A stretch of DNA of 64,000 nt, taken from positions 62,001 through 126,000 of IMG/VR virus record IMGVR_UViG_3300044825_003205; one strand, 5' to 3'. Numbering within the stretch: the first letter of the stretch is position 1; each line of letters opens with the position of its first letter. This document shows, in pieces, positions 54,688-63,010 of the stretch. Origin of the DNA: a virus. The position numbers were made by a program, and so were the translations under genes. The notes below the pieces were generated by a model. The model worked only from the letters and a program-made list of their open reading frames with translations. It had not been told where the DNA came from and made no database searches.

Positions 54688-54695
54688 TATATTTG
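54688..54695 (+). promoter_or_regulatory. Host-type -7 element TATATTTG
   Basis: Exact TAnnTTTG match ending 6 nt before the bS21 ATG at 54702. With a start 4 to 7 nt downstream, the bS21 mRNA would be leaderless or nearly so. Confidence 0.5.
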
Positions 54696-54701
54696 TAATA
54701 T

Positions 54702-54887
54702 ATGTTGATAATAGAAATTAAAAATAATGGAGGGATAGAAAAAGCCCTGAAAACTTTGAAGTCCAAAGTAATTAAGACGAAGCAACAAAAATTACTCACG
54801 GAGAGAAAGGAGTATACTAAAAAGTCAGTCAAAGAAAGAAGTGAAAGACTCAAAGCGATATATGTTCAGAAAAAAAGAAACAATTAA
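54702..54887 (+). CDS. rpsU: Ribosomal protein bS21
   Basis: 61 aa, basic. Pattern fits bS21: LIIEIKNNGGIEKALKTLK (opening beta strand, then 'GxxIExALxxxK'), KTKQQKLLTERKEYTKKSVKERSERLKAIY (in parts LLTERKEYTKKS and ERSERLKAIYVQKK). It is closest in feel to Bacteroidota bS21. Tyr54 in AIYVQKK is at the position of the Tyr that, in the Flavobacterium ribosome as I recall it, packs on the hidden anti-Shine-Dalgarno end of 16S rRNA. Phage-borne bS21 would join host 30S subunits. It is the only plus-strand gene between portal and protease, has a host-type -7 element, and ends 4 nt into the convergent neighbour. Confidence 0.85.
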   Translation: MLIIEIKNNGGIEKALKTLKSKVIKTKQQKLLTERKEYTKKSVKERSERLKAIYVQKKRNN

Positions 54888-55588
54888 ATTGATTCTTCAA
54901 GTTTTTTCAATCTCAAAAAATTAATTTGATTGAACTTGTCATTCTGGATTTTGTCTATTGTTTCTTGAATCTTTTGTTTAGTCTCCAAATCTGTCTCGTT
55001 TTCTAAAACAGGGGAAAGTTTTTGTAAAGTTTTTTCTTTTAATGAATTGAACCTACTTTCTAAAGATTCACTATCTTCTTTGATTAATTCAAAAAATTCC
55101 TTTTTTGTATTTTCATCTAAAGATTCAATGTAATTTTGTACTGTTTGATTAGCAACTCTAACCATCGTACTCAAAGGGATGTTGATTGGTTTCTGATTTT
55201 TAATCTCGGATTCGCTGAGTGTTTTGTAAAGTTTTTTCTTCAAATTAACTCTTTCAGTTAAGTCTATTTTCTTATTCAAATATACTAAGTCATCAATATC
55301 CTGATACCTATTTTGAATTTTGGTTTCGGTCATCAACTTAGGTAGTTTAATATGTTGTAGAAGTGATTGTATCATTTGTATTCCTTCGTTCACAAATTCT
55401 TTAGCGTCTTGTTCATTCAAACCTTTTGGATTCGACAACTCGTCATATAAAGAATATACTTTGGACAAATCTTTATTATTGAGAATATTCTGTTTGAATT
55501 CCATCAAACTTTTCTTGAAAGATTTTTCATCTTTATAAGATTCTATCAAACTATTTTCTATTACCGATTTAATGAGCCCAAAAGTCAT
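54884..55588 (-). CDS. Helical protein downstream of portal
   Basis: 234 aa, almost fully helical and charged, with segments KGLNEQDAKEFVNEGIQM and ESLESRFNSLKEKTLQKL suggestive of coiled coils. Position after the portal corresponds to the prohead core genes 67/68 in T4. Contains TLSES (Leu-Ser-Glu), a possible protease site. Late motif 17 nt upstream of the ATG. Core/scaffold role inferred from order. Confidence 0.6.
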   Translation of the reverse strand: MTFGLIKSVIENSLIESYKDEKSFKKSLMEFKQNILNNKDLSKVYSLYDELSNPKGLNEQDAKEFVNEGIQMIQSLLQHIKLPKLMTETKIQNRYQDIDDLVYLNKKIDLTERVNLKKKLYKTLSESEIKNQKPINIPLSTMVRVANQTVQNYIESLDENTKKEFFELIKEDSESLESRFNSLKEKTLQKLSPVLENETDLETKQKIQETIDKIQNDKFNQINFLRLKKLEESI

Positions 55589-55605
55589 ATATTTGTGATT
55601 TGAAT

Positions 55606-55612
55606 ATAAATA
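55606..55612 (-). promoter_or_regulatory. Late-promoter motif TATTTAT (gene at 55588)
   Basis: Coding-strand ATATTTATATTC, 17 nt before the ATG at 55588. Overlaps the stop region of the portal gene. Confidence 0.45.
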
Positions 55613-57442
55613 TTACGAATTTAATAACTTATCTAATTCTTTTTCGATTTCACCTAAAGAATCTTGTCCTTGGTTAAGTTCAAGGTAAGTATCACCCTTG
55701 AAAATGTTATTTTCTACTAAAATATTCATTCTCTCATCTTGTCCCTCAGGTGTCACCCCAGCAGGAGCGGTAATCTCGCCTTCAGGTTGTGGTTCAGGTG
55801 CTGGTGGTATAGTTGGTTCTTCCGTTCCCGCAAATGCCCCACCTAATTCAGGTGCCGCACCTGCAGTTGCCGCGGTTGATGTATTTCCACTTGATTGTGA
55901 ATACAACTTATCAATAGTGTCAAATAATCCAGTTTTACTTATTACTGTTGGTGTTTGTTTGAGTTCTTCACCAATAGCTCTTTCCAATCTTTGTTGCATC
56001 AAATCTACTTTGATTTCTTCGTCAGACCAACCAAATATATGTTTTTTTGCCCATGTACTAGATGTTGGCTGAATTCCATTTCCTGGGTCTAAAACCAAGT
56101 CTTTATACAAAAGAACTTTTTCTTTCCAAACATCTATCTTTAATAAATCAGCTTGTGTAGAAGGATTAGTCAATCCAAGTGTAAAATTAGAAATTTCATC
56201 TTCGAACCCCAAAAGAAACAAATGAATGATTGCAATCTTGTTCAATTCCTGAATCATGCATTTTTGAATTCTGTTGATTGTTCTTGCAAAACGAATGTCT
56301 TGAAGTGACAAGTTTTTACCATCACCCACTACTTGTTCAAATCCCAAGAAAGCCTTTGGAACACGAAGAGCTGTCAAAAGTTTTTTCTGAATATATTCAA
56401 TATCGGCAATTTCTGACAGGTTTTGTGCACCAGCCAAAGTTTCAATTGGACTTGGGGATGCAGGGTCTCTTACAGGGACAAAATAATCTTGGTCTACCGC
56501 CATTTGATTAAACCTTAAATCTACGTTACCTGTTTTGGAATCAACGATTTGTTGTCTTTTGAATTTATCAGCAACACGATTTACATATGCCTCAACATCA
56601 TTATCATCCATATTTCCCACAAAAATCTTAAAAATTCTTCTTTCAGGTGCTCGTGATGTTCTATAAATCATCATTGCGTCTTCAGATAAAAGCAGTTGTT
56701 TCCAAATTCTCCTAGCCTTCTCTAACATCGATGTTCCGTAGGGAAGTTTCCTATCATCACCAAGTAATCTAAAGTGACCAACTTCCCACGTTTGAAAAAC
56801 CATATTTTTAGATTTCCATTCAAAAGTCAAAGCTTTCTTTGCTTCGGACTTTCCTAAATTGACAGCATTTTTATCGGTAACCCCGATTTCATGTCTTTCA
56901 ATTTCTATGTTTGGTAATTGTTGACATCCTACAATACCCTTTTCAGGGTCTAATTTAAGATAAATAAAATTATCACCGAACTTACAAGTATTTCTTGTCC
57001 ACATCGGTAAATTTGTGTTGATATCGAGTGTATTATTGAACAAATCTGCCAAAACCGCTTTTATTCTTTTCGATTCAGAATAAATTTGTAACATAAACCC
57101 ATCTTCATTTACCGTAGTAGATTCCTCGGCATATATGTCCAAAGCCGCAGATATTTCTGGCGTATACTCCATGGACTCATAATCATACGTAGCCGAAAGT
57201 CTTGAAGGTTCGTAAAATATTGCTTGAGTATATAGATTGTTTTCAACTTTAGCCCATTGATTTGCAATATAATAAGTTTGTTGAGCTTGTAGTTTTTCTC
57301 TTTCGTATTCTCCTCTATCTTGTGTTCTTAATAATTCTTTTTTGTCGAATTTAAAAGTTGGGTAATCCTGGCCCAAAAGAGAATTTGGACCAAACGCTTT
57401 ACCTAATCTTTGCCAAATCGTCAGATTGTTATTTTCCGCCAT
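55613..57442 (-). CDS. Portal protein (T4 gp20-like)
   Basis: 609 aa, dodecameric DNA entry ring at the unique capsid vertex. Recognisable T4-like segments: EYTPEISAALDIYAEEST (about 92-109), WTRNTCKFGDNFIYLKLD (about 147-164), YGTSMLEKARRIWKQLLLSEDAMMIYR (in parts GTSMLEKARRIWKQL and EDAMMIYRTSRAPERR) and KKLLTALRVPKAFLGFE (about 355-371). The C-terminal 70 residues are a Pro/Ala/Gly-rich linker and an acidic tail. Follows the terminase gene after 40 nt with its own late motif. Confidence 0.93.
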   Translation of the reverse strand: MAENNNLTIWQRLGKAFGPNSLLGQDYPTFKFDKKELLRTQDRGEYEREKLQAQQTYYIANQWAKVENNLYTQAIFYEPSRLSATYDYESMEYTPEISAALDIYAEESTTVNEDGFMLQIYSESKRIKAVLADLFNNTLDINTNLPMWTRNTCKFGDNFIYLKLDPEKGIVGCQQLPNIEIERHEIGVTDKNAVNLGKSEAKKALTFEWKSKNMVFQTWEVGHFRLLGDDRKLPYGTSMLEKARRIWKQLLLSEDAMMIYRTSRAPERRIFKIFVGNMDDNDVEAYVNRVADKFKRQQIVDSKTGNVDLRFNQMAVDQDYFVPVRDPASPSPIETLAGAQNLSEIADIEYIQKKLLTALRVPKAFLGFEQVVGDGKNLSLQDIRFARTINRIQKCMIQELNKIAIIHLFLLGFEDEISNFTLGLTNPSTQADLLKIDVWKEKVLLYKDLVLDPGNGIQPTSSTWAKKHIFGWSDEEIKVDLMQQRLERAIGEELKQTPTVISKTGLFDTIDKLYSQSSGNTSTAATAGAAPELGGAFAGTEEPTIPPAPEPQPEGEITAPAGVTPEGQDERMNILVENNIFKGDTYLELNQGQDSLGEIEKELDKLLNS

Positions 57443-57472
57443 TTTACAATTTTAGTTTTACCTATTGATAAT

Positions 57473-57479
57473 ATAAATA
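57473..57479 (-). promoter_or_regulatory. Late-promoter motif TATTTAT (portal)
   Basis: Coding-strand CTATTTATATT, 30 nt before the portal ATG; the longest spacing of the set. Confidence 0.4.
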
Positions 57480-57482
57480 GTT

Positions 57483-59240
57483 CTAATTAGTAAACAACCA
57501 TCTATATTTCTCATAGTCATCTCTCGACGGTCCTTGGTTTGGAAAATGTTGTCTTTTTTGGTCTGTTTGAGGCATCATTGGATTGAAAAATTGTGATGAG
57601 TTTTTGTTCTCATTTATCGAAGTTGCCCAAGAATCAATCATTGCCTTTGTATGATTCAAATTTTTTGTAAGTTTTTGAAAAGATTTTTCTGCAACATATG
57701 TTGCCATAGATATGCCCATAATACAATCGTCATGATGTCCCTTTTGATGGTCAGGTCTTCCATTAATATAAACAAAAGTATTCATTTCGTTATATAATCT
57801 GTGAGACCTAACTTTAAATCCATGTCGAACATTTTCTTCGAATGACGCAATAATTTGTACTCTTTTACTATTGAAATTTATTCCAGGAATTTTCTCATTT
57901 ATCTTTGGGTCCCATTTCCACTTGTTTGCGGTATCCACCGTATCAACATACAGTCCTTTGTAGTTCAATTCTTGTAATTTTCTTGCCGTTGCCACTCCCA
58001 TACCACCTGTAAGGTCAACAACACAAAATGCGTCATACATGGTTCCCCACTTATACGCTATTTCAGCAACAACATCTGGTGGTACTTTAGCAACGTATTC
58101 TAAAACTTGTTCATTCTCATCAAAATCGATAATTTCTATACAAGAAAAATCTTCTGAGTCCCCTCTCGATACATCTACACCCATAATGTACTTGTGTCCG
58201 ACAACAGGTTCTTTCCAAATCCATAGAGCTCCACCCATCAGTTTAGCTCCGGGTTCTTGGAGTGTATTTTGTGCAATATTTTGAAGTATTTCAGATTCAA
58301 AGACGTTATCACCTGAACCCAAAAAGTTACACTCTAATTCCTGAGCAACTTTTCTTCTATCATACTTCAATTTTTTTACCATCCCCTCAAACCAAGAAGA
58401 ACATGGTTTATATCCTTGTTTAATGTAATCTGTGACAACAGAATGGTCACGTTCATAAGGGTTTGCAACTGAAAGACTTATGACAGCATCTGTTGAATAT
58501 TCTTCTTTGTTTAGTAAAAAATGAACCAAATCATTCGTTTTGACCATGTACAAATCTTTTGTATACCTTGGGTCACGATACCAAAACATCTCAGATATTT
58601 TGAAATCGTTCATACTTCTCAAGGCTTGGTCATATATTTCATAGTAAATCGGGTCATACCCGTTTGGTGTAGAAACAACAATAACTTTACCACCTGTAGA
58701 AAGTGATGCCATACATGCCGACCAAAAATCACCGTCAGCGTCTATGAACGCAGCTTCATCAAAAATAAGAATTGTTGGAGTATAACCTCTTAAAGCATCC
58801 TTTGATGTTGCGACCGCTTTTACCTCACAATCATTTGTTAGTTTGAAATGTCTTTGAGAATTTTTTTCTTGTGAAAAACCAACACCAACCCAATTAGGCC
58901 ACTGTTCTGTAAATGACCTAATTTTGTTAGCCATTTCCATAGAAGTATCCAACTTGTTTGCAATTATGAGAACCTTTTCAGGTTTTTGTTTTTTTGCAAA
59001 AACTAATTTTTTTGATGCCCAAGCAGCAGTAACTGTAGAAACGCCTGCCTGTCTATATTTGAGGGCAATGTTTTCGTTAAAATTTTCGTAGTCTTCTATT
59101 AATGAAACTTGGTCAGGAAATAAATCTAAAGGGACATACTTAGAAACCGTGTTATCATAGGTTTGTAAGTATGTCCTTAATGCGTATGGCGTATTTCTGA
59201 TACATTTAGTAACCTCAATAATTAATTGTTCTTTGGTCAC
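57483..59240 (-). CDS. Terminase large subunit (T4 gp17-like)
   Basis: 585 aa DNA-packaging motor. ATPase: Walker A-like YRQAGVST (62-69), in which the usual catalytic Lys is replaced by Val; Walker B ILIFDEAAF (157-165); coupling motif VVSTPNG (188-194). Nuclease: GVDVSRGDSEDFS (354-366, Asp356), VVDLTGG, and HHDDCIMGIS near the C-terminus. It starts at GTG, with no ATG nearby. Gene is 10 nt after the 434-aa gene and before portal, as T4 gene 17 precedes 20. Confidence 0.93.
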   Translation of the reverse strand: MTKEQLIIEVTKCIRNTPYALRTYLQTYDNTVSKYVPLDLFPDQVSLIEDYENFNENIALKYRQAGVSTVTAAWASKKLVFAKKQKPEKVLIIANKLDTSMEMANKIRSFTEQWPNWVGVGFSQEKNSQRHFKLTNDCEVKAVATSKDALRGYTPTILIFDEAAFIDADGDFWSACMASLSTGGKVIVVSTPNGYDPIYYEIYDQALRSMNDFKISEMFWYRDPRYTKDLYMVKTNDLVHFLLNKEEYSTDAVISLSVANPYERDHSVVTDYIKQGYKPCSSWFEGMVKKLKYDRRKVAQELECNFLGSGDNVFESEILQNIAQNTLQEPGAKLMGGALWIWKEPVVGHKYIMGVDVSRGDSEDFSCIEIIDFDENEQVLEYVAKVPPDVVAEIAYKWGTMYDAFCVVDLTGGMGVATARKLQELNYKGLYVDTVDTANKWKWDPKINEKIPGINFNSKRVQIIASFEENVRHGFKVRSHRLYNEMNTFVYINGRPDHQKGHHDDCIMGISMATYVAEKSFQKLTKNLNHTKAMIDSWATSINENKNSSQFFNPMMPQTDQKRQHFPNQGPSRDDYEKYRWLFTN

Positions 59241-59249
59241 AATTTTTTT

Positions 59250-60554
59250 TTAAGTTAGGGATATTCCCAATCCACCCAAGAAATCTTTTAAGTCGTCATC
59301 GTCAACGTCATCAGAGTTAGGTTCTTCTCCCTTACTTTTTTTATAAGAATCATACTCTTCTTTCATTTTCATAGCCTCTTTCATCAACTCTTCAAATCTT
59401 CTTGTGGCTTTTTTATTTTTTGATTCATCAGCAGAAATTACGTCACCAATTAAATTCAAGAATTCCTTAGCATTTATTTTGTATAATTCTACCTTGAACC
59501 AATTTATTAATCCTTTATTTGAATCATTGAACATCTCATCAGGTAACACCATTCTAAGTTTTTCAACTATTTCTGGACCTATCCTGAGTTGCATTGGTTC
59601 GTTCGATAATAAATCTGTCTGACCCATTACTTTTTGTGCCAACTCGGTATCTTGAGGTAAACCATGTCTTCCTGCAGACTCTTCAATACCTTTGATAATC
59701 TCATGACAAAGAATAGGGAAAATTAAACCATCTGCAACAATTTTTGTATCAGGTTTTTCCTCACCTTCATCACCACCGCCTTCTTCATCATCTGAATCAT
59801 TGTCTTGTAGTTCAACTTTACCAGCAACACCATTTCCAGTTTGGCTCATCATTTCAATCATTTGTTCCATAGTGAAATAAAGGAAATCATTGATTGCCAT
59901 AATACCCAAATAAGCAGGATATAATCTTGTATCAATTCTATCTAATTCTGCTCTTATTTCAGGTTTTTGAAATATATAATGACCTTTTTTAGCTGCTCCT
60001 TGGATGATGGCATTTATTATATTTCTTTTGTGTTTTTCTAATTCAAATATTTCTTCGTCTGTCAAATCCTCAACCTCAAATGAAGGAATTTGTAATTTAT
60101 TTTCTTCATCATCATCTTCATCTTCCTTTTCTTCTTCAGGTTGGTATCTGAAGTTAGAAACATCAATTGGTTGCCTATTCAACCTTGCAACTATCTCATA
60201 CCAATCACTTGGGACTTCAGTTTCTTCTAAACACGCCTCTATCGCCAAGTTTTCCAATTCTTCCCTATGTCTGCCCTCAATTTGCATTATCGTTGGTACT
60301 TTAGACATCATCTCTCTATAAATCATTGCTTGGACCTGTTGCGAACTAATATTTTGATTTCCTGTAACCTCTTTCAACTTATCAGCAACTTTACCAAATC
60401 TTGAACTTACTAATCTTTGTACATCATCGGAACCCTTTTTGAATGAAGGATTGTCCGAATAAATGTTTTCACCTGACCTCAACTTTCTTTCTAAATTAGG
60501 GTCCATTCTTTCAGGTCTATTTCCGTAATCTATTTGTTCTTTTATTTTAGCCAT
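59250..60554 (-). CDS. Hypothetical acidic virion/packaging protein
   Basis: 434 aa, acidic, mainly helical. N-terminus PERMDPNLERKLRSGEN and SQQVQAMIYREMMSKVP; a Glu/Asp-rich middle (EEEKEDEDDDEEN); IINAIIQGAAKKGHYIFQ (about 185-202), a conserved-looking helical segment like that of T4-like phage proteins of unknown function encoded next to terminase; acidic C-terminus. I do not assign a function; it may be a small-terminase analogue or a prohead protein. Confidence 0.6.
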   Translation of the reverse strand: MAKIKEQIDYGNRPERMDPNLERKLRSGENIYSDNPSFKKGSDDVQRLVSSRFGKVADKLKEVTGNQNISSQQVQAMIYREMMSKVPTIMQIEGRHREELENLAIEACLEETEVPSDWYEIVARLNRQPIDVSNFRYQPEEEKEDEDDDEENKLQIPSFEVEDLTDEEIFELEKHKRNIINAIIQGAAKKGHYIFQKPEIRAELDRIDTRLYPAYLGIMAINDFLYFTMEQMIEMMSQTGNGVAGKVELQDNDSDDEEGGGDEGEEKPDTKIVADGLIFPILCHEIIKGIEESAGRHGLPQDTELAQKVMGQTDLLSNEPMQLRIGPEIVEKLRMVLPDEMFNDSNKGLINWFKVELYKINAKEFLNLIGDVISADESKNKKATRRFEELMKEAMKMKEEYDSYKKSKGEEPNSDDVDDDDLKDFLGGLGISLT

Positions 60555-61374
60555 TTTTCAAAATTTTTACTATAGCATCTATCACTGCAGATTTAGCTTC
60601 CTCAGGATTTTTAGCCTTTGGAGCAGGATTAACTTTTGGATTAGGATTTCTGCCTGGGTGACCAGGTTTTATTTTTGGTGGATTTTTGGTGCCAGGTTTG
60701 GGTTCCTTAACACCTGGTTTTGGCGCGACTTTTGGTTCCGCTTCAACCAAATAGTTCATCAAATCCTTCTTTGTAATTTTAGGTGGTAAGTGAGATTCTA
60801 CAAGTTTCATAATTTTTTCCTCCAAGAACAAAGATACGGGATTTTTTCCTTCTCCTAATTGTTTTTTTACTTGCTTAACACATCTTTCCCATTTTCTCGA
60901 TTTTTTTGGTCCCACTTGAGAATGACAAATAGCCCATGCATTATTTTCTTTTTTTGATTCTGTCATACCAACAGAACTCAAATTTTTGTTTTTCTCGTTA
61001 GTATCGTCATCCATACCATCATTAGCTTCGTCGCTTTGGTCTTCGGGTGGCAATTGACCATTAACTTTTTGAGTCAAATCTTGTTGTACCAAATCATCAT
61101 CGTCATCTTCATTTACTTCTTCAGTTGGAGTAGCCTTAATTCCTGTTGCTGTTTTTTGTATTGATAACTTTTTTCCTGCTTCCGTGGGTGGTAATGTTAC
61201 ACCTTTCTCGGCATCTGCCGTCGGAATATTATAAGAAGTTGTTGTTGTTTGTGTAATCGCTTCTCCTAATAATTTTGAATGTAAAATAGAAATTTGCCCT
61301 TCATTAAGTTTTGAAACTGTTTTGGAGGACAACCCTTTTTCAATTAGTTCTAAGGCTTTTTTATTAACTTTCAT
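60547..61374 (-). CDS. Head-associated protein with AWAIC motif and LGE-Ala site
   Basis: 275 aa from the ATG at 61374, which overlaps the preceding gene by 11 nt; an upstream TTG was rejected. N-terminal basic helix ends KLLGE-AITQTTTTS (Glu38/Ala39), matching the prohead protease consensus. The middle (about 140-175) has NAWAICHSQVG, KSRKWERCVKQVKK, a Cys/Trp module shared by large phages. The C-terminal 60 residues are Pro/Lys-rich (GVKEPKPGTKNPPK), likely disordered. Probably a DNA-associated internal head protein; function unknown. Confidence 0.6.
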   Translation of the reverse strand: MKVNKKALELIEKGLSSKTVSKLNEGQISILHSKLLGEAITQTTTTSYNIPTADAEKGVTLPPTEAGKKLSIQKTATGIKATPTEEVNEDDDDDLVQQDLTQKVNGQLPPEDQSDEANDGMDDDTNEKNKNLSSVGMTESKKENNAWAICHSQVGPKKSRKWERCVKQVKKQLGEGKNPVSLFLEEKIMKLVESHLPPKITKKDLMNYLVEAEPKVAPKPGVKEPKPGTKNPPKIKPGHPGRNPNPKVNPAPKAKNPEEAKSAVIDAIVKILKNG

Positions 61375-61759
61375 ATACAACCTTTTTTTCAAACTCGAGA
61401 ATTAAATCATTCTCGTATAATTTATCTTTGATATCTTTTTCGGTTTCTCCGAAACGAAACACTAGTCTTTTTTTGTGAGTTTCATCTTCCTTTTCCCAAG
61501 CCATTGCAACAACATCGTCCATTGCATCGACCATCGAAAAATAATCGGAGTTCTGAATCAACTCCAATTTTAACTCGGTGTTTTTCAGAACTCCTACTCT
61601 TTTAATATATTTCAACTCAGGTGGATGTGGATATGAATTTGATGGTTTACTTTCCCAAGATTCTCCCCAAACATCCGTAGTATCAGAAAAAATAAATTCG
61701 TATAAATTATCTCCTTTATAATCAGGACCAAGTCCATTTATAAAAATTAAATAACTCAT
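61364..61759 (-). CDS. Hypothetical protein, head block
   Basis: 131 aa. Compact alpha/beta sequence, MSYLIFINGLGPDYKGDNLYEFIFSD (in parts IFINGLGPDYKG and YEFIFSDT) with Trp/Glu-rich WGESWES following. Start codon overlaps the stop of the upstream gene as ATGA. Resembles small phage virion-assembly proteins with 'FING' starts, but no function is known. Confidence 0.6.
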   Translation of the reverse strand: MSYLIFINGLGPDYKGDNLYEFIFSDTTDVWGESWESKPSNSYPHPPELKYIKRVGVLKNTELKLELIQNSDYFSMVDAMDDVVAMAWEKEDETHKKRLVFRFGETEKDIKDKLYENDLILEFEKKVVYES

Positions 61760-62985
61760 ATAACAAATCCCTCAGGAGAAATTTTCACTTGTCCTGATTT
61801 ATTTTCAAATACTAAGTTTTTCTTGTTAGTTTTACCTAAGAAAATATATGATTTATTTTCTTGTAAAAATTTTTTAGAAGAAAGTTCTTGTTCTATTGTT
61901 TCACTTAAGTTCTCAATTGATTTAACTTTCTTGGCAAACTCAGATTTTCTTTTAATTTCTTCATTTACCATCTTTTCTTTTTTGTCTTTCTTTTCAGAAT
62001 CAGACATTTCGAAATACTTTGAAATAACCTTGTCGATTTTTGATTCACTGAAGATACTATCTAAAATTGTATCATGAATAGATGATTCACCCATTTCTTG
62101 GTCGACTGCAACATCCATATCTGCTTGTACATCTTCTACTTCAGAATCTCCCGTGATATCTTCTGAACCCATATCTTCCATGTCCATATCCATTTCATCA
62201 CTTTCCTCATCACTTTCAAACTTAGAAAGAACGTCTTCTTTATCTTCATCACTGAGTTGGTTCAAATCAACAGCAGAAATTACCATGTTCAAAACATATT
62301 TGATATTTTCCGAAGTCAAACCTTTTTCTTGTTCATACTCTCTGATTTTCTGAGTTAACTTTCCTGTCAATTTTTGAATTGATTTAAAAGTTATAATATC
62401 AGCGTTCTCAGACCCTTGACCCATATCATCCGCAGGCATTTCTTCAGCACTCATGTCATCTGCCGGCATTTCTTCTGCCGGTAAACCAGCATCATCAGAT
62501 GGTGGTAAAGCTTCGGGTGAATCTGGAAGTTGTGGTTCAGGAACTGCAGGTGGTTCCGCTGGTGGGGCCGCTGGCTCATCCATCATCGGTTCATCCATTG
62601 CTGGTTGTGGTGTTTTCAAAACAAACTTTTTTTGTTCACCAAAAAGACTAATCTCTTCATCCTGTCCGTTCAATCTATTTGATTCTTTGATAATTAAGTT
62701 TAGTCTTTTCAGAGCTTGAGAATATGAATTATAATATTTTCTATTTCTCATCGGTTCAATATAATCAACCTCTGATTCTGAAATATTTTTTTTGATAACA
62801 TATCCCATTTTCTCCTTAACAATTTGATACTCATTACCATCAGATACATTTATTGAATATTCTGTAGTACTGAAAGTATTTGTTTCTGATTTAGGAACTT
62901 CATTATATCTGGCAATCTCCATAATTCTGTTCAACTTCTCTTGTCCAGTCAATTTTTCACTTCCTAACGGTTTTAATTTTCCCAT
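61756..62985 (-). CDS. Acidic probable virion-assembly protein
   Basis: 409 aa. N-terminal about 120 residues are structured (SINVSDGNEYQIVKEKMGYVIKK, in parts YSINVSDGNEYQIV), then a Pro/Ala/Glu/Met-rich low-complexity region (about 130-200), a helical segment, an acidic Asp/Glu/Met-rich stretch and a C-terminal helix KFLQENK (Leu-Gln-Glu, a possible protease site) followed by a small beta domain. It looks like scaffold-type or internal-head proteins of T4-like phages. No clear late motif upstream of its ATG. Confidence 0.55.
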   Translation of the reverse strand: MGKLKPLGSEKLTGQEKLNRIMEIARYNEVPKSETNTFSTTEYSINVSDGNEYQIVKEKMGYVIKKNISESEVDYIEPMRNRKYYNSYSQALKRLNLIIKESNRLNGQDEEISLFGEQKKFVLKTPQPAMDEPMMDEPAAPPAEPPAVPEPQLPDSPEALPPSDDAGLPAEEMPADDMSAEEMPADDMGQGSENADIITFKSIQKLTGKLTQKIREYEQEKGLTSENIKYVLNMVISAVDLNQLSDEDKEDVLSKFESDEESDEMDMDMEDMGSEDITGDSEVEDVQADMDVAVDQEMGESSIHDTILDSIFSESKIDKVISKYFEMSDSEKKDKKEKMVNEEIKRKSEFAKKVKSIENLSETIEQELSSKKFLQENKSYIFLGKTNKKNLVFENKSGQVKISPEGFVI

Positions 62986-63010
62986 TTTATAGTGTTATTT
63001 TTTTTTATTT

